A stretch of 64,000 nt of DNA from Ophioderma brevispina (GCA_023653785.1 JAMKCH010087972.1:1-64000), one strand, 5' to 3'; shown: positions 12,540-24,955, counted from the first letter of the stretch. Numbers and translations: made by a program. The notes: a model not told the origin generated them from the sequence alone.

Positions 12540-13300
12540 AGGTAAACATCATTGTGGAGTTGAAGACGCGCCCCGCGGCCCAGGACACGGGGGCGCCCCG
12601 CGACCTACGCACGATGCAGTTTCTACCGGCAGCGACGGGCGACGCAGGGCCGTGGGCAGTGTTAGTACCGTTGTGTCTCATAAAAACGCCTCTGCTCGTG
12701 CGTTTAGGGGGAAATGTTGAACCTTTTAAAAAAATGCGCACCTTTAAGGAGGTATTAGATCCACATTTCATGCAACCTAAACGAGCTATAACTACGCGCC
12801 CGGACTGCGGCCGGAATGAGCCGGTCGGGAGTGGCATAGATACTTTTTCGACCACAACAAAAAATAATATTCTAAATTCAAATCACACGCTAGTACGTGT
12901 CTCACGCCCCGCCAGACCGCTCCTCGCGCCGCCGCTCGGCAATGGGCGATCTGCACATCACCACCTGCATCAGTACCATATTGAGAAATTTTCACGACAC
13001 ACTGATTCGTCCACCGTGTTTGGGTGAGTTCTATTCTTAATTCCCGTGCGTGCCCCGTTATTCGGTGCACTACCTGTTGCCTCAATTCCGACTTCCAATC
13101 AGTACGGGTGAATTCACCCGCTCCGAGCCACCTCGCCTTGCCCCCCCTCTGTCACATGCATATCACAGTATACAACCTTACACTATGGGATTCCCCCGGC
13201 CTCCCTCTCCCCCCCGCGGCCTGCCCCCGACTGCGAATTCTGACCAATCTGCTTTCCCCGGTTAGTGGCCCCATGCGGTGGCGGCCATGAAATGCGGCGC
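12540..13300. other. GC-rich patch, possibly coding, unassigned
   Basis: Base composition changes abruptly from AT-rich flanks to GC-rich DNA with several CpG-rich stretches. Open frames of 157 codons (plus, 12554-13027) and of 107 and 97 codons (minus, within 12532-13085) overlap. None contains a motif I recognise, and long overlapping frames are expected in GC-rich DNA. It could be a decayed exon, a CpG island or an insertion of different origin. Confidence 0.3.
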
Positions 13301-15305
13301 GGGCCATTTACACTGCATCCCTACCCTAGCAATAGCTCCTGGTCAGGAGAGATCCCCCACCCTTCCGGCAGCAGTTTGTCGTTATTACCCCACCTGTTTT
13401 TTCCCGTTGTGTCCGGCTATAGTGCTTTCAACGCGTTAGCACATCCATTAGATGGTGCCGACCAGAGCACGTGTAGCCGCCATAGACGGTCTCTCCAAGT
13501 AGGTGCAAGAAGATATCTACTAACCTATATTCTACTACGCAGCAGAAAGCCCACACCCTTGTAGAGAAGTATACACCACACTGACCACTTATACAACTAT
13601 ACTAGATACCCCTTCCACAAGCGATCCGTATGTCCCGCACTCACACCCAACACAATCAGTTCGCCTCGCAGCTTTACATAGCAACGCTAGACTTATATAC
13701 CTACAATACCCTCACTCACCATCACCTAACTTTGTTTATACTTTCACACCGCCCAAGAATAGTCACTCTTACAAATGTAAAGAATCATTAAAACTCCCAT
13801 CAGCCACAAAAAACACACATACCTAGTCCATCTACTGTATAGCCACTCTCTGGTTGTCAACAAAAAGAGTGTGCTTGATGACACCCTGACTAGTTACCTG
13901 TTCCCTCTTCGTCGGCACCACCCTCTCGACCATCAGCGCCTAGCCAAACCGATAAGGATGAGTATCACGTGTAGACACCCGTGTCCATAATAGATATTTC
14001 TTCCCAACCTGCCCTTTAATGGATGTCCTGTGTCTATGTCGCCACTCTACCTTCTGCCTACGGAAGTTAATCACAATGTTCCATGTAATTATAGCTTTGA
14101 GTCACCACTACTTATTGTTTTCATGAACTGTAGGACCTCATCTTTTATGCATTTTGGTCCGGCACGGGTCAGTCCCAACCTACCAAGGAATAAGCAATAC
14201 AACTGGTACTCATGAATGAAATTCTGACCCATATATGCATACACAGCGACACGTGATTGTTTGAGCTTTATGACAAAACACACATTGACGGAGCGTCAAC
14301 AAAGCCCACTTAGAAACCGTGACTCTATAAACATATGAGAAAACTCAGTGGCAAAAGGTTAGATGAGTTAAATGGTAGATAAGAGAGGACGTTAGGCCCC
14401 CAAACTTGTGTGTAAATAAGATATGCATAGTCCTACATAAAACCGTTTCATGCCAGGTCCACAAGTCAGAGCACTGAAGAGATACCCTACCCAGACGATA
14501 TGTGTTGACCTTGTAGGAACTCAAAAGGCGAGTATTTCTTCAATGTAATTACCACACAATCGGTGACATTAGCTTATCTCAGGAAGACTACTCAGGGCTA
14601 AAACTTACTCTCTTTTCACACTACGTACTCAGTATAGTATTGTAAATAACATAAAGTTTAAATCAGGTGTGGAGCAGGAATCCGGACTTAACGCTTGACA
14701 GTTGCCAGCTTGCAGATGGCGCAAAGGACTTTGAATAAAATTGCATGATGTTGAAATCCTATTACTGATTTGTATTGCAATCAGGCTACCAAGAAACCAG
14801 TAGTACAATAGGTGATAACACAAACCGGCCCCCGCCCCCCCCCTCGTTATACCACGGGGGGATCTGCTTGGGGGTTCCCACATACCGTAGTAGAAGATCC
14901 TACATGAATGACGCAATTAGAGTCAACATTGCACCAAATAACTAACCTCGACGTATACCTCTATGACTCAAAGCTGTATTCACCTCGCTCCTTCCCCTAA
15001 CCAGTCTGTGAACAATACTGTCCTAATAAATATTGTTTGATCCTGTAACAAATACACAGGATAAAATTAGGTCCGTCTGGGATACTTTCCACTGTCTCAT
15101 CATTTGGCCACCTGTCACAGTTGTGCCCGTACGAGTGCGTTCGGATTGGTGATAGTAATCGGTTGACTTCATATCGTTGACATTAGTATGCACTGAACAA
15201 TTATAGAAGATTAGTAGGATATTTGCCAGAGGTGATACGCGACACTGAAGGGAATCGTTAAACCCTTGTATATGGCGTTCATGTCTACAACATCCTATTC
15301 GTTTC
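13301..15305. other. Intergenic, C-rich and purine-poor at first
   Basis: Roughly 13300-14000 is notably rich in C, with many 'cacaccc', 'accctc' and 'cctacc' words on the plus strand. It then grades into ordinary sequence. Short C runs occur near 14830. I see no gene, tRNA or transposon signature. Confidence 0.45.
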
Positions 15306-15475
15306 ACCCCCCCCCCCCCCTCCTGTATCTATTTCTCCTCCTTTGTTCTTCTACTTTTTCATTTTCCCGCTATTTCTTCTATTTTTTTTCCTTTTGTTTT
15401 CCCCCCCCCTTTTTCTACTGCTCTCCCGCGATCATGCCCCCATTTGCTTGTTTTTGTCCCTAAACCTTTTTCTTT
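15306..15475. repeat. Pyrimidine-rich tract
   Basis: A C run starts at about 15307 and is followed by about 150 bases that are almost entirely C and T on the plus strand (ctcctcc, tttctactttttc, ccccccccc). This is simple sequence. A 65-codon frame over it is an artefact. Confidence 0.6.
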
Positions 15476-16689
15476 CCGACGCCTTTGAATTTTGATAGAC
15501 AGTTTGTACCATAATGCAACGCCTTGCACTGCACATGTTTTGGATCAGTATGAACCGGGCCTTACTCACACCGATAAAGCTAGATTTCATGTTATTTCAA
15601 AAGAGAAATATGTGCGAAATAGTTTTTCAACTATAAATCAGGGATAAGAGTGTACAATTCAATATAACTGCTTTTATTGTAGAAACAAAACCACCCAAAT
15701 AATGAAAATGAAGTATTTGCATGAGGAAATTTGTCATAAACATCATTGAGTATAGCATTATAGAAAGATTTACTTCAAAAATGTAAAAAATTAAAAAAAA
15801 AAAAAAAAAAAAAAAATCAATAATGTTGTGTTTTGGAGGTCAACTGCTTGGTCAAACTGTATGTATAGGATCATGGTGAACCAATATCACGCTTTTAAAA
15901 ATCGGAATTCACAGAGAAAGGTTTTTGGATCAACACGTCGGAATTTTGTATACGCACAGAAATTACAGAATCAGAAACAAAGTACTATCTTTTCGTACAT
16001 GCACACATTTCAAGCCAACCAACTTGAGATGAAAAAAAATAAAAAAAATAAAAATAGTAACAAAAAAATAACAAGATATTGAATTTTGATGATTTTTTTC
16101 GATGTTTGGATTAGCAAATGGCATGCCTTACCCTGTACAGTAAACAAAATTATTTAACAACCCTTTCCCCGGGGGACTTGGTGTCAGAAGTTAGCCCAGA
16201 TTGAAGTTCAGAATTAATATGCATGAAAGCTTGTAGACGTGACCTTGAAAAATCAGAATCATTTCAAAAGATGACTTGATCTTTTTCACCCCAAACAAAA
16301 CCCCCCAATCCCAGATCAAACGCGATGGTCAGGACATCCCTGAATGGCCGACTACAGGGGCAGTTGTATACACATTTCCGGACCCGCCCAGGGGAGGGCG
16401 GCCAAAGAGAGAGAAAAGAAAAAAACCCAATTTTAAGACGTCGCCATGGTTTACACGTGTAAAACGAAAATTGACGAAGAATTCTGAATTTTTTATAGTA
16501 GTTAATGGAATATTTTCGTATTCCAGAACCGTTGGAGTTGAAGAATCAAACTCCACTGGAGGGTTATTTCTGGTTTTTTTTGCAGAATAACGAACGAGGA
16601 GAGGTCGTATGAGGGTCATGTCAACAACCCATGGACCGACCACATCAAAGCACCCAAATAGTTTGTGAGTTTTTTGGGCATTCTGTAAC
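15476..16689. other. Intergenic with a long A run
   Basis: An A run of about 30 bases (interrupted once upstream) lies near 15787-15816 and A-rich microsatellite-like sequence near 16030-16070. No gene is recognised. Open frames at 16276-16590 (plus) and 16329-16691 (minus) overlap each other and lack motifs. Confidence 0.5.
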
Positions 16690-17575
16690 AAAAGGTTGAG
16701 TGATTAAATATGTTGACAGAGTGACAGGGACCCTTGAAAACGTGCATTCTTAAGTGCTGCAAATAGGGCCTTAAGGAGAGGGGGGCCCAGACAAAGTTTG
16801 TACAGGGGTCAATTTGGTTTTTAAATTGATCCAATCATGTTTGAAAAGGATACCATGTTATGTGTCTAACCACAAGGATTCAGGGAAAAAAGGTGTAGTT
16901 TGACATCTACAATGTAAAGTTCAAGGTTATATGCTAAAAAACAGCAAAAATCAATATAAAAGGGTCAATTCAGTTTGTACAGGAGTCAAATTTTAAAGTT
17001 GCTCTCGATTTCGATAAAAAATGGTGCAAATTGTTGATGGAGTTTCATAGGATTAAAATAAGGAATAGTTTTGACAGTCTAAATGCTTGAGCTTACCGAT
17101 TTAGGGGACTCAGAAGGCAACGTCCGTGCATTCAATGGGGCCGGCTTGACCTTGTTTCCCCCCTGCTTTCTTAAGCAAGCATTTGGAGACACTCAAAAAT
17201 ATTCCATATTTTGATCCTATGAGCTCCGCCAATACTTTGCACCATTTGACCAAATCGGAGCAACTAAAAATTTTGACCCTCCCCTGTACATTGAAATTGG
17301 ACACCTTTTTGATTTTTGCCGGTGGGGTTTTACCTATAACTCTTAAACTTTACATTGTGAATAGTACAAAAACTATACCTTTCTTGACTTGTGGTTAAAC
17401 AAATGACATGGTATTACTTTTCAACATGATTGATCAATTAAAAATTTGGACCCCTGTACAAAACTTGGTCTTGGCCCCTCTCTCCTTAAGGCACCATTTG
17501 TGGCACTTAAGAAATTCTGTTTCAGGGGGGTTGGGTTTTCCTGTCAAGTCTCTCTACATATTTAAATAACTCAAA
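16690..17575. repeat. Large inverted repeat (arms ~400 bp, loop ~75 bp)
   Basis: The left arm (about 16690-17095) contains cttaagtgctgcaaat, gccttaaggagag, tttgtacaggggtc and atcatgtttgaaaag. The reverse complement of the right arm (about 17170-17575) contains the same words in the same order (cttaagtgccacaaat, gccttaaggagag, ttgtacaggggtc, atcatgttgaaaag), with substitutions and small indels. The loop at about 17096-17169 includes a short G+C-rich stretch. No coding potential is evident. It is either a foldback transposon relic or an inverted local duplication. Confidence 0.75.
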
Positions 17576-17625
17576 CCTTTTGTACTTTGAGAGTGTTACA
17601 AATGTCTGTTAGCTCCTGGTGTAGG

Positions 17626-17930
17626 TAGGTTGAAGTTTGGACGAACACCAAATGCTTTCAAGAAGTCTTCAAGAAATTTTTAGAAAAAACATGGGAAAGA
17701 GCGATTGGACGATAATTTGATTAATTTTTTAAAATATCTAGATATTATGACTACATCTATTCTAGTCGCGGCAATAGCCATGTTAGGTTGAATGTTTTGG
17801 CGAAACCAAATTGCGTTCAAGAATGTTCAAGAATTTTAGAAAAAACATGGTTTGAAAAGCAGATATTGGATCGATAATTTGAAAGATATATATACAGACT
17901 TTTATGAATTGGTTATTATGACTTGGCTGT
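17626..17930 (+). repeat. Two-unit tandem repeat, ~160-bp unit
   Basis: The pattern ggttgaa..ttt.ggcgaa/acgaa..ccaaat..ttcaagaa.. ttcaagaa..tttagaaaaaacatgg occurs at about 17630 and again at about 17790. In each case a gat(c)gataatttga segment follows. The units have diverged. No gene is present. Confidence 0.5.
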
Positions 17931-20900
17931 TTGTAGCTTTAGTCTGGAACAATACCTGTTGACAATGATAAAATTAAAGTACGCATGCCAGTGTCGTACA
18001 TTTCAACACCCACTTTTTTTAATAATGAGATTCCCAAAATATTATCGTGACAAGCACTTTATAGGGTTAAAACTTATCAATTAGCTTCAAATATCTGATT
18101 CAAAAAATCGGTTTCATTATACATTACTATTAGATTGCATATCAGAAGGTAAATCGTAAAGTCTTCCCTGTATTTTGGAATATCTGATGCAGCTTAGCTT
18201 AGGCCCTACGTAACGAAAAAATCATAAATCGATTAGAAAAAATATCTTTGGAGTTGTGTTATAATATTACCACTTTCTTCTTGAAATTACAATGTAGTGA
18301 CGTTTTTTCCCGTACCCACTATGCTATTGATTCTTTCCACACTAGGAACCTTTACTCTTTCAGTATGGATATATTTAACGTAACAGTTAAATCGGCCATT
18401 GTTGTGTTGATGTCATATAAGGTTTTGTACCAATATCAGTTCAAATTTGTTTACTGGCAGTTGACCGAGAGAGGTTGGTTGCCCTGAACCAAATATCTTT
18501 GCTATAGGATTTTTATTTCAACCGCGAAGTGTTTTTGCACACTTTCAAGGTAAGACTACTGTTTACACCCAGAGGTACGTCATATTCATTAGCGTTATTG
18601 TGACCACAGATACGTTGACCCATACATTTTAGAATGAAAATATCAATATGCAGATGACACTTTCCTGTTCGATCCGAGTTCGATCCAAAAAGAATGCACT
18701 CGGTTTTTGCCTAGGTGTAAAGACATTTGTATCCACAGCCATTCGCGTGTACAAGATCAAGCATCAATGTAAACTAAAAATTCTTGATCACAGATGATAG
18801 AAAATTATTAAACCGGCACTGCCAGCAGCAAAACAGCGTCGGTAATGGCCCCAGGAGTACTACCCTTGAGGAACCACCACAAGATATTGTCAAAACCGCA
18901 TGTGAAATGCATTATTTGGACCTTACAACTTGATGAAGACATTTTGGAAAAGGTTGGGCATGTGTGATCCCAACTTCACTCACTCCCCTTGATCTACGTT
19001 GGTTTATAAAGGACTGTCATGATTAACAGGGGTATCGAGCGCTTTTTGTAAGTAGACTTATCAAGGGACCATGCTTTGTCACGACCTTTTGGCTGCTGTG
19101 TGTTTATGGTCTTAATTAGACCACGAGTCAGTAGAAACGAATCCGGAAGTCCAGCATTTAATGGTTAATAAAGTAAATTATCTTTCAAGCTCAGTCAAAA
19201 AGATTCAAGCTAGAGAAGAAACCATTTCCGCACAGTATTTTGTAGAACGACCACCAAAGTGGACACTCATGATGGTCATATACTACAAGTCTCGTCACAC
19301 GGTATTCCCAAAAAGGGTTTTGCGCGATTTTCAGCTAAGCGAACGCTTATATAATGTGCGATAAGCGTATCGCTTAAGTAAACGCAATTCAAAGAATGTA
19401 GTTAAAGTTAAAGAGTAATGTGTGTGATACATTTCGACCGAAAATTGCTGTCTTTCAAATTTAAAATAGGTAGAGTATGTACAAAGTGTAGCACCTAAAT
19501 GCTACGGAACAAGCCCGAATGATATACAAAAAACTTTGTGGCTCAACCATAAAACCACAATAGGGCCTTGAAACACTCAAGAAAGCCGTCTTTAAAGTGA
19601 CCAAGTACAACGGATAAGTTACTGTGTTAAATGTTTCCGGTCTAAGTAAGGCAAGATGGTTAAAAAGATTTTTAAACGCGTTTTGCTTAAAAGCAATTTA
19701 AATTTACGGCGATTTTAAGCTAAAATGTCGTTAGCTTAAACAGGTTTCGGACGATACCGGGGCCTCGGGTTGTTATTTTCACAAGTGCGATGGACTGACC
19801 TTGGTATTGTGATGCATACACACATTGTTTGGTGAGAATTCATTTGAACGAGTTAACAAATTGTCTGGGGGATCATAACACAAAATTTATCATAATATTT
19901 GACGCAATTATTGGTCAAATTCTTTGACTAAAGATCTGTGTAACCCAGTTATGAGAGCTTGCCAAAGCTTTTGAAATAGTTCTTTTTTCATGCAAAATGT
20001 TCTTGATTGGGACACATGCGAATTCCCGCTGAATCTATTGAGGAAGTTCCGATGTTTCTCCAAAGAGCTTGCGTATTTGGTTTTTGTTTTATTAAATTAT
20101 GTAGTAGTGGCCTTTGAGTCGAATCTGTGATTAAAAGATCAGAAGATCATACATGGTCCCCGGCGCGTGTCTTACTGACTTTCCTGATTCAAGCAATGCC
20201 ATCAATAAGTGTAAAAGATTTTTTAATAATTGCAGTTTTGTGAGCCCTTGCTTGCCAACAGTCGATACGCATAAGCATAAACATGAGTCGTTAAGACATC
20301 GAAATTAATTTGGCAGTAATTGGTTCAAAATTTGATTTGGGTCAGGTGAACGCCTTTAAACTGCAATTTGTTCCACTTTCAAAAATCACGGACGGAGCGG
20401 ACACACTTGCGTTGTTTTAGGGGAAAGGTGGGCACTACCCAAAAAAGTATTGTATTTTGAGACAGTAGAAAAAAACTATATGAGTACTGATACAAGCATT
20501 TTGAGCTGTTATCAACTTGAAATACGTCACCCAATTCACAAAGCAGGGAACCTGTGATAACTGACTCAATGTATACACCGCATACAGTGCTATCATACCA
20601 CAATAGTATTATCGCTTATTCCGTTAAAGCTTCTGCAGGATGAAAATTAATATTATAAAATCAATTTCGCCTCCCACATCCTCCCTCGCTAGTGAGGGGA
20701 TAAGCACGATTATAATGCAGGTATCCAAGGTTCGAATCGAACCATGGCCCTTTTTGAAAATAAATGGTATTTCAATATTATTTAGAGAGAGTAGGTAGGT
20801 GTAAAGAGAGTCTCAGGGTTGGAAATACGCGTGTACAAACGTAAGAACAGTAACCCGTTCCCACTGGCAATCAGTGTATACATTGAGTCAGTTATAACAG

Positions 20901-21233
20901 GTACTGCTTCTGAATAGCATCTACCAGTACAGGTTCCTGCTATGTCATGGGAAATACATGATTAGGTGATAAACTAAAAATAACTCATGGAAATGTACGC
21001 AAATAAAATGAAATCAAACATGGTACATTTATTTATGAGTAGATACAGGAAATATTTTTAATGTCTGATTGCTTATGACAATAAAGGTATGTGCATGACA
21101 TGTTAATATGAATTACCCAACCTGTGCAAAAGATTATACAAATCCTAAAACTGCTTGAACACTTTTACTCGATAGGGTGCCAATTAAGACTATCGTTACC
21201 CATTAAAAGTTACTCGTGAGACACTTACAAACT
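17931..21233. other. Intergenic, nothing recognised
   Basis: No protein family or RNA gene is seen. Two small hairpins with the same stem TAAGCG/CGCTTA lie at 19336-19349 and 19362-19376. The 3' side approaches the tail of receptor copy A. Confidence 0.5.
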
Positions 21234-24200
21234 TTAAAGGACTCCAGTGAGGTAAAAAATTTGGTTACATCTCTTCACAGAATCTGGTGGAATAGATACT
21301 ACCTTACCGGGAAACAGAGAGAAAACAGGATCACGGAATGCGTTTGAAACCAAAAAAGTATAAATTTCGGTGGTTTTCATTTGAGGAGGAGAAAGGGTTG
21401 CGTTTTGTAGTTCCTCTGCGCTTTCTGTGCGCGAGTATTTTTGTTTTCGATGGGCCATGATTGCTGCTGCAATGGTGTACAAGGTGAGGATTCGATGAGA
21501 TAGCAGAATTGATTGGGTTAACGACAAACGTTACTGACAAGCAAATAAGATGCGGTTAGGTAAGTACTCTGCAGAACAAAATCCCAAGAAGAATAACTGG
21601 AAACCAACAACAAAACTGTCGCCACAATTGCAGCAACCTTAGCAGTCATCCGAAGCTGATCTCGCATTTCTTTATTAGTTTAGCACGTTTTGATGACTTA
21701 TAAACTGTTATCACTATTTCGACATAACAACAAAGCATTACGATATAGCATACACAGTTGAATCCAAGAAACACTGCGCTTGAAAAATACATGCCGGATC
21801 TTACGCCTACTGATTTAGTTGAAAATGTATTTCTGTATGTAGTAGAGAGAGCCATAAGTTCAATTTTTTGCGAAATCTCCTCAGTAACAAATCTTTCTAT
21901 TAAGGCCAATGGAAGACCGATACAAACATGTGAGTTATCATAAAATTTAAAATTTACTCCTGTTAAACTGGATGGAACAATGCCTAATGCTAATGAGAAC
22001 ATCCATGTTAAAATTATTATCATCACTATTGACTTTTTATTAAATTTCCTAGTTGAAAATGGGAACCGAATGGAAAGAAATCTGTCAAGGCTGATTAATG
22101 TTACAAAAAATACTGAAGCTTCACTGGACAAAATTGATATTGCTCCAGCAATTCTGCAGGTAATGCCAGATCGCCAGGATTCAGATTTCATTGGAAACTG
22201 TTTACCAAAATATACATCTGCCGACGCTATAATTAGCATGTAGATACCCATAAGTAAATCAGACATGGCCAGGTTACTCAAGAGTAAAGCTTGTACTTTG
22301 TTGTTCTGGACATTTTTCTGTCTCCATGCTAAAACAAATATATTGCCGCCTAGTGCATTTAAACCAATGAGCCACATAAGAATGGCCAAAACCCTGTCAG
22401 ACAAAAGCCTATCACATGTGAGATAAGGTGATCTTTCATTTGATGCACTGCAATTGATTTCAACGGACACATAACATTCACAAATCTCATGTTGGCTGAC
22501 GAATAACTCGGTATTTTCGGGTAGCTCAGAGAAAGAATTACTGTTTATGTTTGTCAACGGATTGCCCCTTACATTAAAATAATTCAAACGAGTCAGTTGT
22601 TTTAAACTTGGAATTTCTATTAACTTGTTTTCATACAGTTCAATGTAGCTAAGGTTGACCGTATTATTGAAAATCTCAGTATCTAGCTCTATTAACTGAT
22701 TTCCACTCAAAAATAAAAATTCTAAATTTAGTAAACTTTCAAAGATACCACTGCTCAGTTTACTGAATTTGTTATCATTTAAACCTAAAGATTGCAAATT
22801 TCTGACTTTCTTGAACAGACTATAATGTAAGTCATCCAATCTATTAAATTGCAATGCAAGTACCGTAAGACCTGACAAGGCACTAAACACATCATTGTCC
22901 AGTGTTGTCAAGGTGTTATGTTGCAAGTACAAATATTCCAGTTTATGTGCCCCTTCAAACAATCCTCTTTGTAACACGCTCAACTTATTATGCGAGAGCT
23001 CAAGATAAAAAAGTTTGCTTAAATTCTGAAACAAGCCCACTTCTAATCTGACTAATTGATTTTCACCAATATACAGCTTATTAAGATTATCTAATCCTTG
23101 AAACGATGCAGCAGAGATAGATTCCAGTCTATTGACATAAAGAGATAGCAGAGTTAACTTCCCCAAATCCCGAAATAAATCACCATCCAATGAATCTAAT
23201 TTATTTTCATACAGCCGTAATAAATTTAAGTTTTTTAGTTCCCGAAATAACCCTGCCGTCAACGAAACAAACATATTGCCATACAGAGAGAGAGTAGTTA
23301 GATCGCTTAGGCCTTGAAACAATTCATCTTGCAAGTGCTTTAGCTTATTATTACCTAGGCTTAAATACGTAAGTCTCTTTAAACCGCGAAACAAATATAT
23401 ATCCAATGTACTTAACTGGTTTCCATCCAGGTACAATTTATTCAAATTTTGCAACCCTTTAAACAACCCTGTTGATAATGCACATATTTTATTATTACCA
23501 AGATCAAGTTTGGTTATTTGACGCAAATCCCTGAACAAATCACTGGGTAACGATACCAACAGATTGCCGAAAAGGTTCAGTTCATTTATATCAGAAAGAC
23601 CTTGGAATGCATCAGAACCAATTTCAAATATGTTATTTTCAGCTAGATCTACTGCAAACACACCTGGTAGATACACTACCATAACTGGTTGCCTTTGTAG
23701 GGAATCATTATGCAAACAATGAAAGACAACTTCATTTTTACCTAGACTTGCATTACAATTTGATAGAAAATCAAAACTGCACAGTTTTGGTCAATTTGAT
23801 AAATGCAAGAAATAACGCTTTTGTAACCCTTAACATCGTAACATGAACGATTTAAATGAGACCCTGAAATAATTTGTCGGTCATTCTGGACATTTGAAAG
23901 ACAGCGAATGTGCTGCTTCTATTTCACTGATTATCACACTGACATTACCTTGCAGATTAAACTTGAGACTGTTGTGCAAAAATGTAATATTACAACCCAT
24001 ATTTTGTTCATCTAAAACTACATATTTGTTTGGGCATTCCATCAAATGCCCCTCTCGTTCAACATATAATAAGAAAGGCCCGGAATTGTCGTCTCCTGTG
24101 ATACGAGCGAGAGTTTGTGAATGAAGAGGTACCGCTACTTGAAGGATGCAATTACGATATGGACTACCCTGGAAGTTGATTAGTCCCACTTTTTCACTAA

Positions 24201-24363
24201 CTCGACGTTACACGATTGTTAAGTATCATTGGTGCTCCAAGAGGCGTCCCTTGTTCTTTGCAGCTGCTCTATGTTTAAAAAGGTCACCACGCTCTCCGGA
24301 TAACAAGAACGATTACATACTATAAATCTCAAAGATGAACTAGCGATACTACGTGACACCCAT
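21234..24363 (-). pseudogene. CUB-LRR-7TM receptor copy A (GRL101/LGR-like), broken
   Basis: The whole locus aligns with copy B (46871-50182) in the opposite orientation. Reading from 24363 downward it has a signal-peptide-like start region, a CUB-like domain (open 24189-23881), a cysteine-rich linker, 16 LRRs and TM1-TM5 (open 23715-21646), then TM6, TM7 and a tail (open 21527-21234). Compared with B, small deletions break the frame: about 2 bases near the start, 1 base near 24200, 2 bases just before a TGA at 23881-23883, 1 base near 23790, 1 base near 21674 (ending the core frame) and 2 bases near 21617, inside the TM6 Cys-Trp-Phe-Pro region. Some lie in A or T runs, so assembly error is possible. 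By its lesion count this copy looks more decayed than B. Confidence 0.75.
21646..23715 (-). CDS. Intact core of receptor copy A: 16 LRRs and TM1-TM5
   Basis: This 689-codon uninterrupted frame is the best-preserved part of copy A. Residues about 10-395 hold 16 leucine-rich repeats, mostly 24 residues long (pattern LxxLxLxxNxLxxLxxxLFxxL). A cysteine-containing cap follows (CECYVSVEINC). The rhodopsin-type membrane segments start near residue 445. TM1 has GGN, TM2 has SNLAMSDLLMG, TM3 has a conserved Cys at its start (ITCRIAG) and ends in DRF in place of DRY, and extracellular loop 2 has a Cys (HVCIG). The frame ends in KSSKRAKLIKKC shortly after TM5, where one base is missing relative to copy B. 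The Met at 23715 lies inside the linker and is not the native start. Ligand and signalling are unknown; GRL101/LGR-type receptors are plasma-membrane receptors for peptide or protein ligands. Confidence 0.8.
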   Translation of the reverse strand: MHNDSLQRQPVMVVYLPGVFAVDLAENNIFEIGSDAFQGLSDINELNLFGNLLVSLPSDLFRDLRQITKLDLGNNKICALSTGLFKGLQNLNKLYLDGNQLSTLDIYLFRGLKRLTYLSLGNNKLKHLQDELFQGLSDLTTLSLYGNMFVSLTAGLFRELKNLNLLRLYENKLDSLDGDLFRDLGKLTLLSLYVNRLESISAASFQGLDNLNKLYIGENQLVRLEVGLFQNLSKLFYLELSHNKLSVLQRGLFEGAHKLEYLYLQHNTLTTLDNDVFSALSGLTVLALQFNRLDDLHYSLFKKVRNLQSLGLNDNKFSKLSSGIFESLLNLEFLFLSGNQLIELDTEIFNNTVNLSYIELYENKLIEIPSLKQLTRLNYFNVRGNPLTNINSNSFSELPENTELFVSQHEICECYVSVEINCSASNERSPYLTCDRLLSDRVLAILMWLIGLNALGGNIFVLAWRQKNVQNNKVQALLLSNLAMSDLLMGIYMLIIASADVYFGKQFPMKSESWRSGITCRIAGAISILSSEASVFFVTLISLDRFLSIRFPFSTRKFNKKSIVMIIILTWMFSLALGIVPSSLTGVNFKFYDNSHVCIGLPLALIERFVTEEISQKIELMALSTTYRNTFSTKSVGVRSGMYFSSAVFLGFNCVCYIVMLCCYVEIVITVYKSSKRAKLIKKCEISFG

Positions 24364-24955
24364 GTTTGTCGGAGATTTATAACGACAAAGAGATGTTTAT
24401 TTCTCTGTAACCGCTGGACTGCTACGCTTTCCATGCCCTTTTCATCTACTATTACTACTAAATTCAGGACAGTAAAGTCTGGTGCTATAGAGCTGAAATG
24501 GCTAGAAAAAAACTTTTCTTTGTGATATGTTGTTCCTGTTAACTTAAACAATTTTAAATTATGTCCGTTTTATGCGATGAACGCTACGTCTGTTTTACTG
24601 GCAACCGCTGATGGGTTATGTCTTTGCCATTCTACCAGGGATTGCTCACCGCTCGTATACCTGCATACTTTTCTTGATTTCTGCGATGTTATTTTGTCTG
24701 TAACTACTGCATGCTCTACTGTTAATCTCACCGTTCTGGTCCACAACTGACATGTTTGCACAACTATTAGTATTTCACAGTAAATAAAAACCACTTTTCT
24801 GATAGCTGAAACTGCAGGCCTTTGTATTGCTCCAGTTTATCTTATACTTGTCGCGTTTCGTCACTGCACATGCGTTAAGCATTCTTTCTGGGTTGTGCTC
24901 GGTGGTTGTCCGATTGCAGAAACTTACATTGATAGTCAAAGGACGATATTCATCT
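24364..24955 (-). promoter_or_regulatory. Upstream/5' region of receptor A, shared with copy B
   Basis: The reverse complement aligns, with frequent indels, to the DNA upstream of copy B (about 46381-46870). Shared words include actgtcctgaat, aagttaacagga, aataacatcgcag and gtttctg. Identity is clearly lower than in the coding region, by eye about two thirds. The homology ends just before the A/G homopolymer tract at 24961. I could not identify a TATA box or transcription start, so the region may be promoter, 5' UTR or both. Confidence 0.5.

Noticed and set aside
12554..13027. 157-codon open frame
   Set aside because: Overlaps comparable frames on the other strand in GC-rich DNA; no motif. 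The region is listed only as a GC-rich patch.
20690..20750. tRNA-like ggttcgaatcgaacc
   Set aside because: The palindromic B-box-like word lacks a fitting acceptor stem, D arm and anticodon arm.
21758..22243. Plus-strand open frames opposite receptor A, mirrored at 49126-49611 opposite receptor B
   Set aside because: Shadows of the receptor coding strand; conserved only because the sense strand is.
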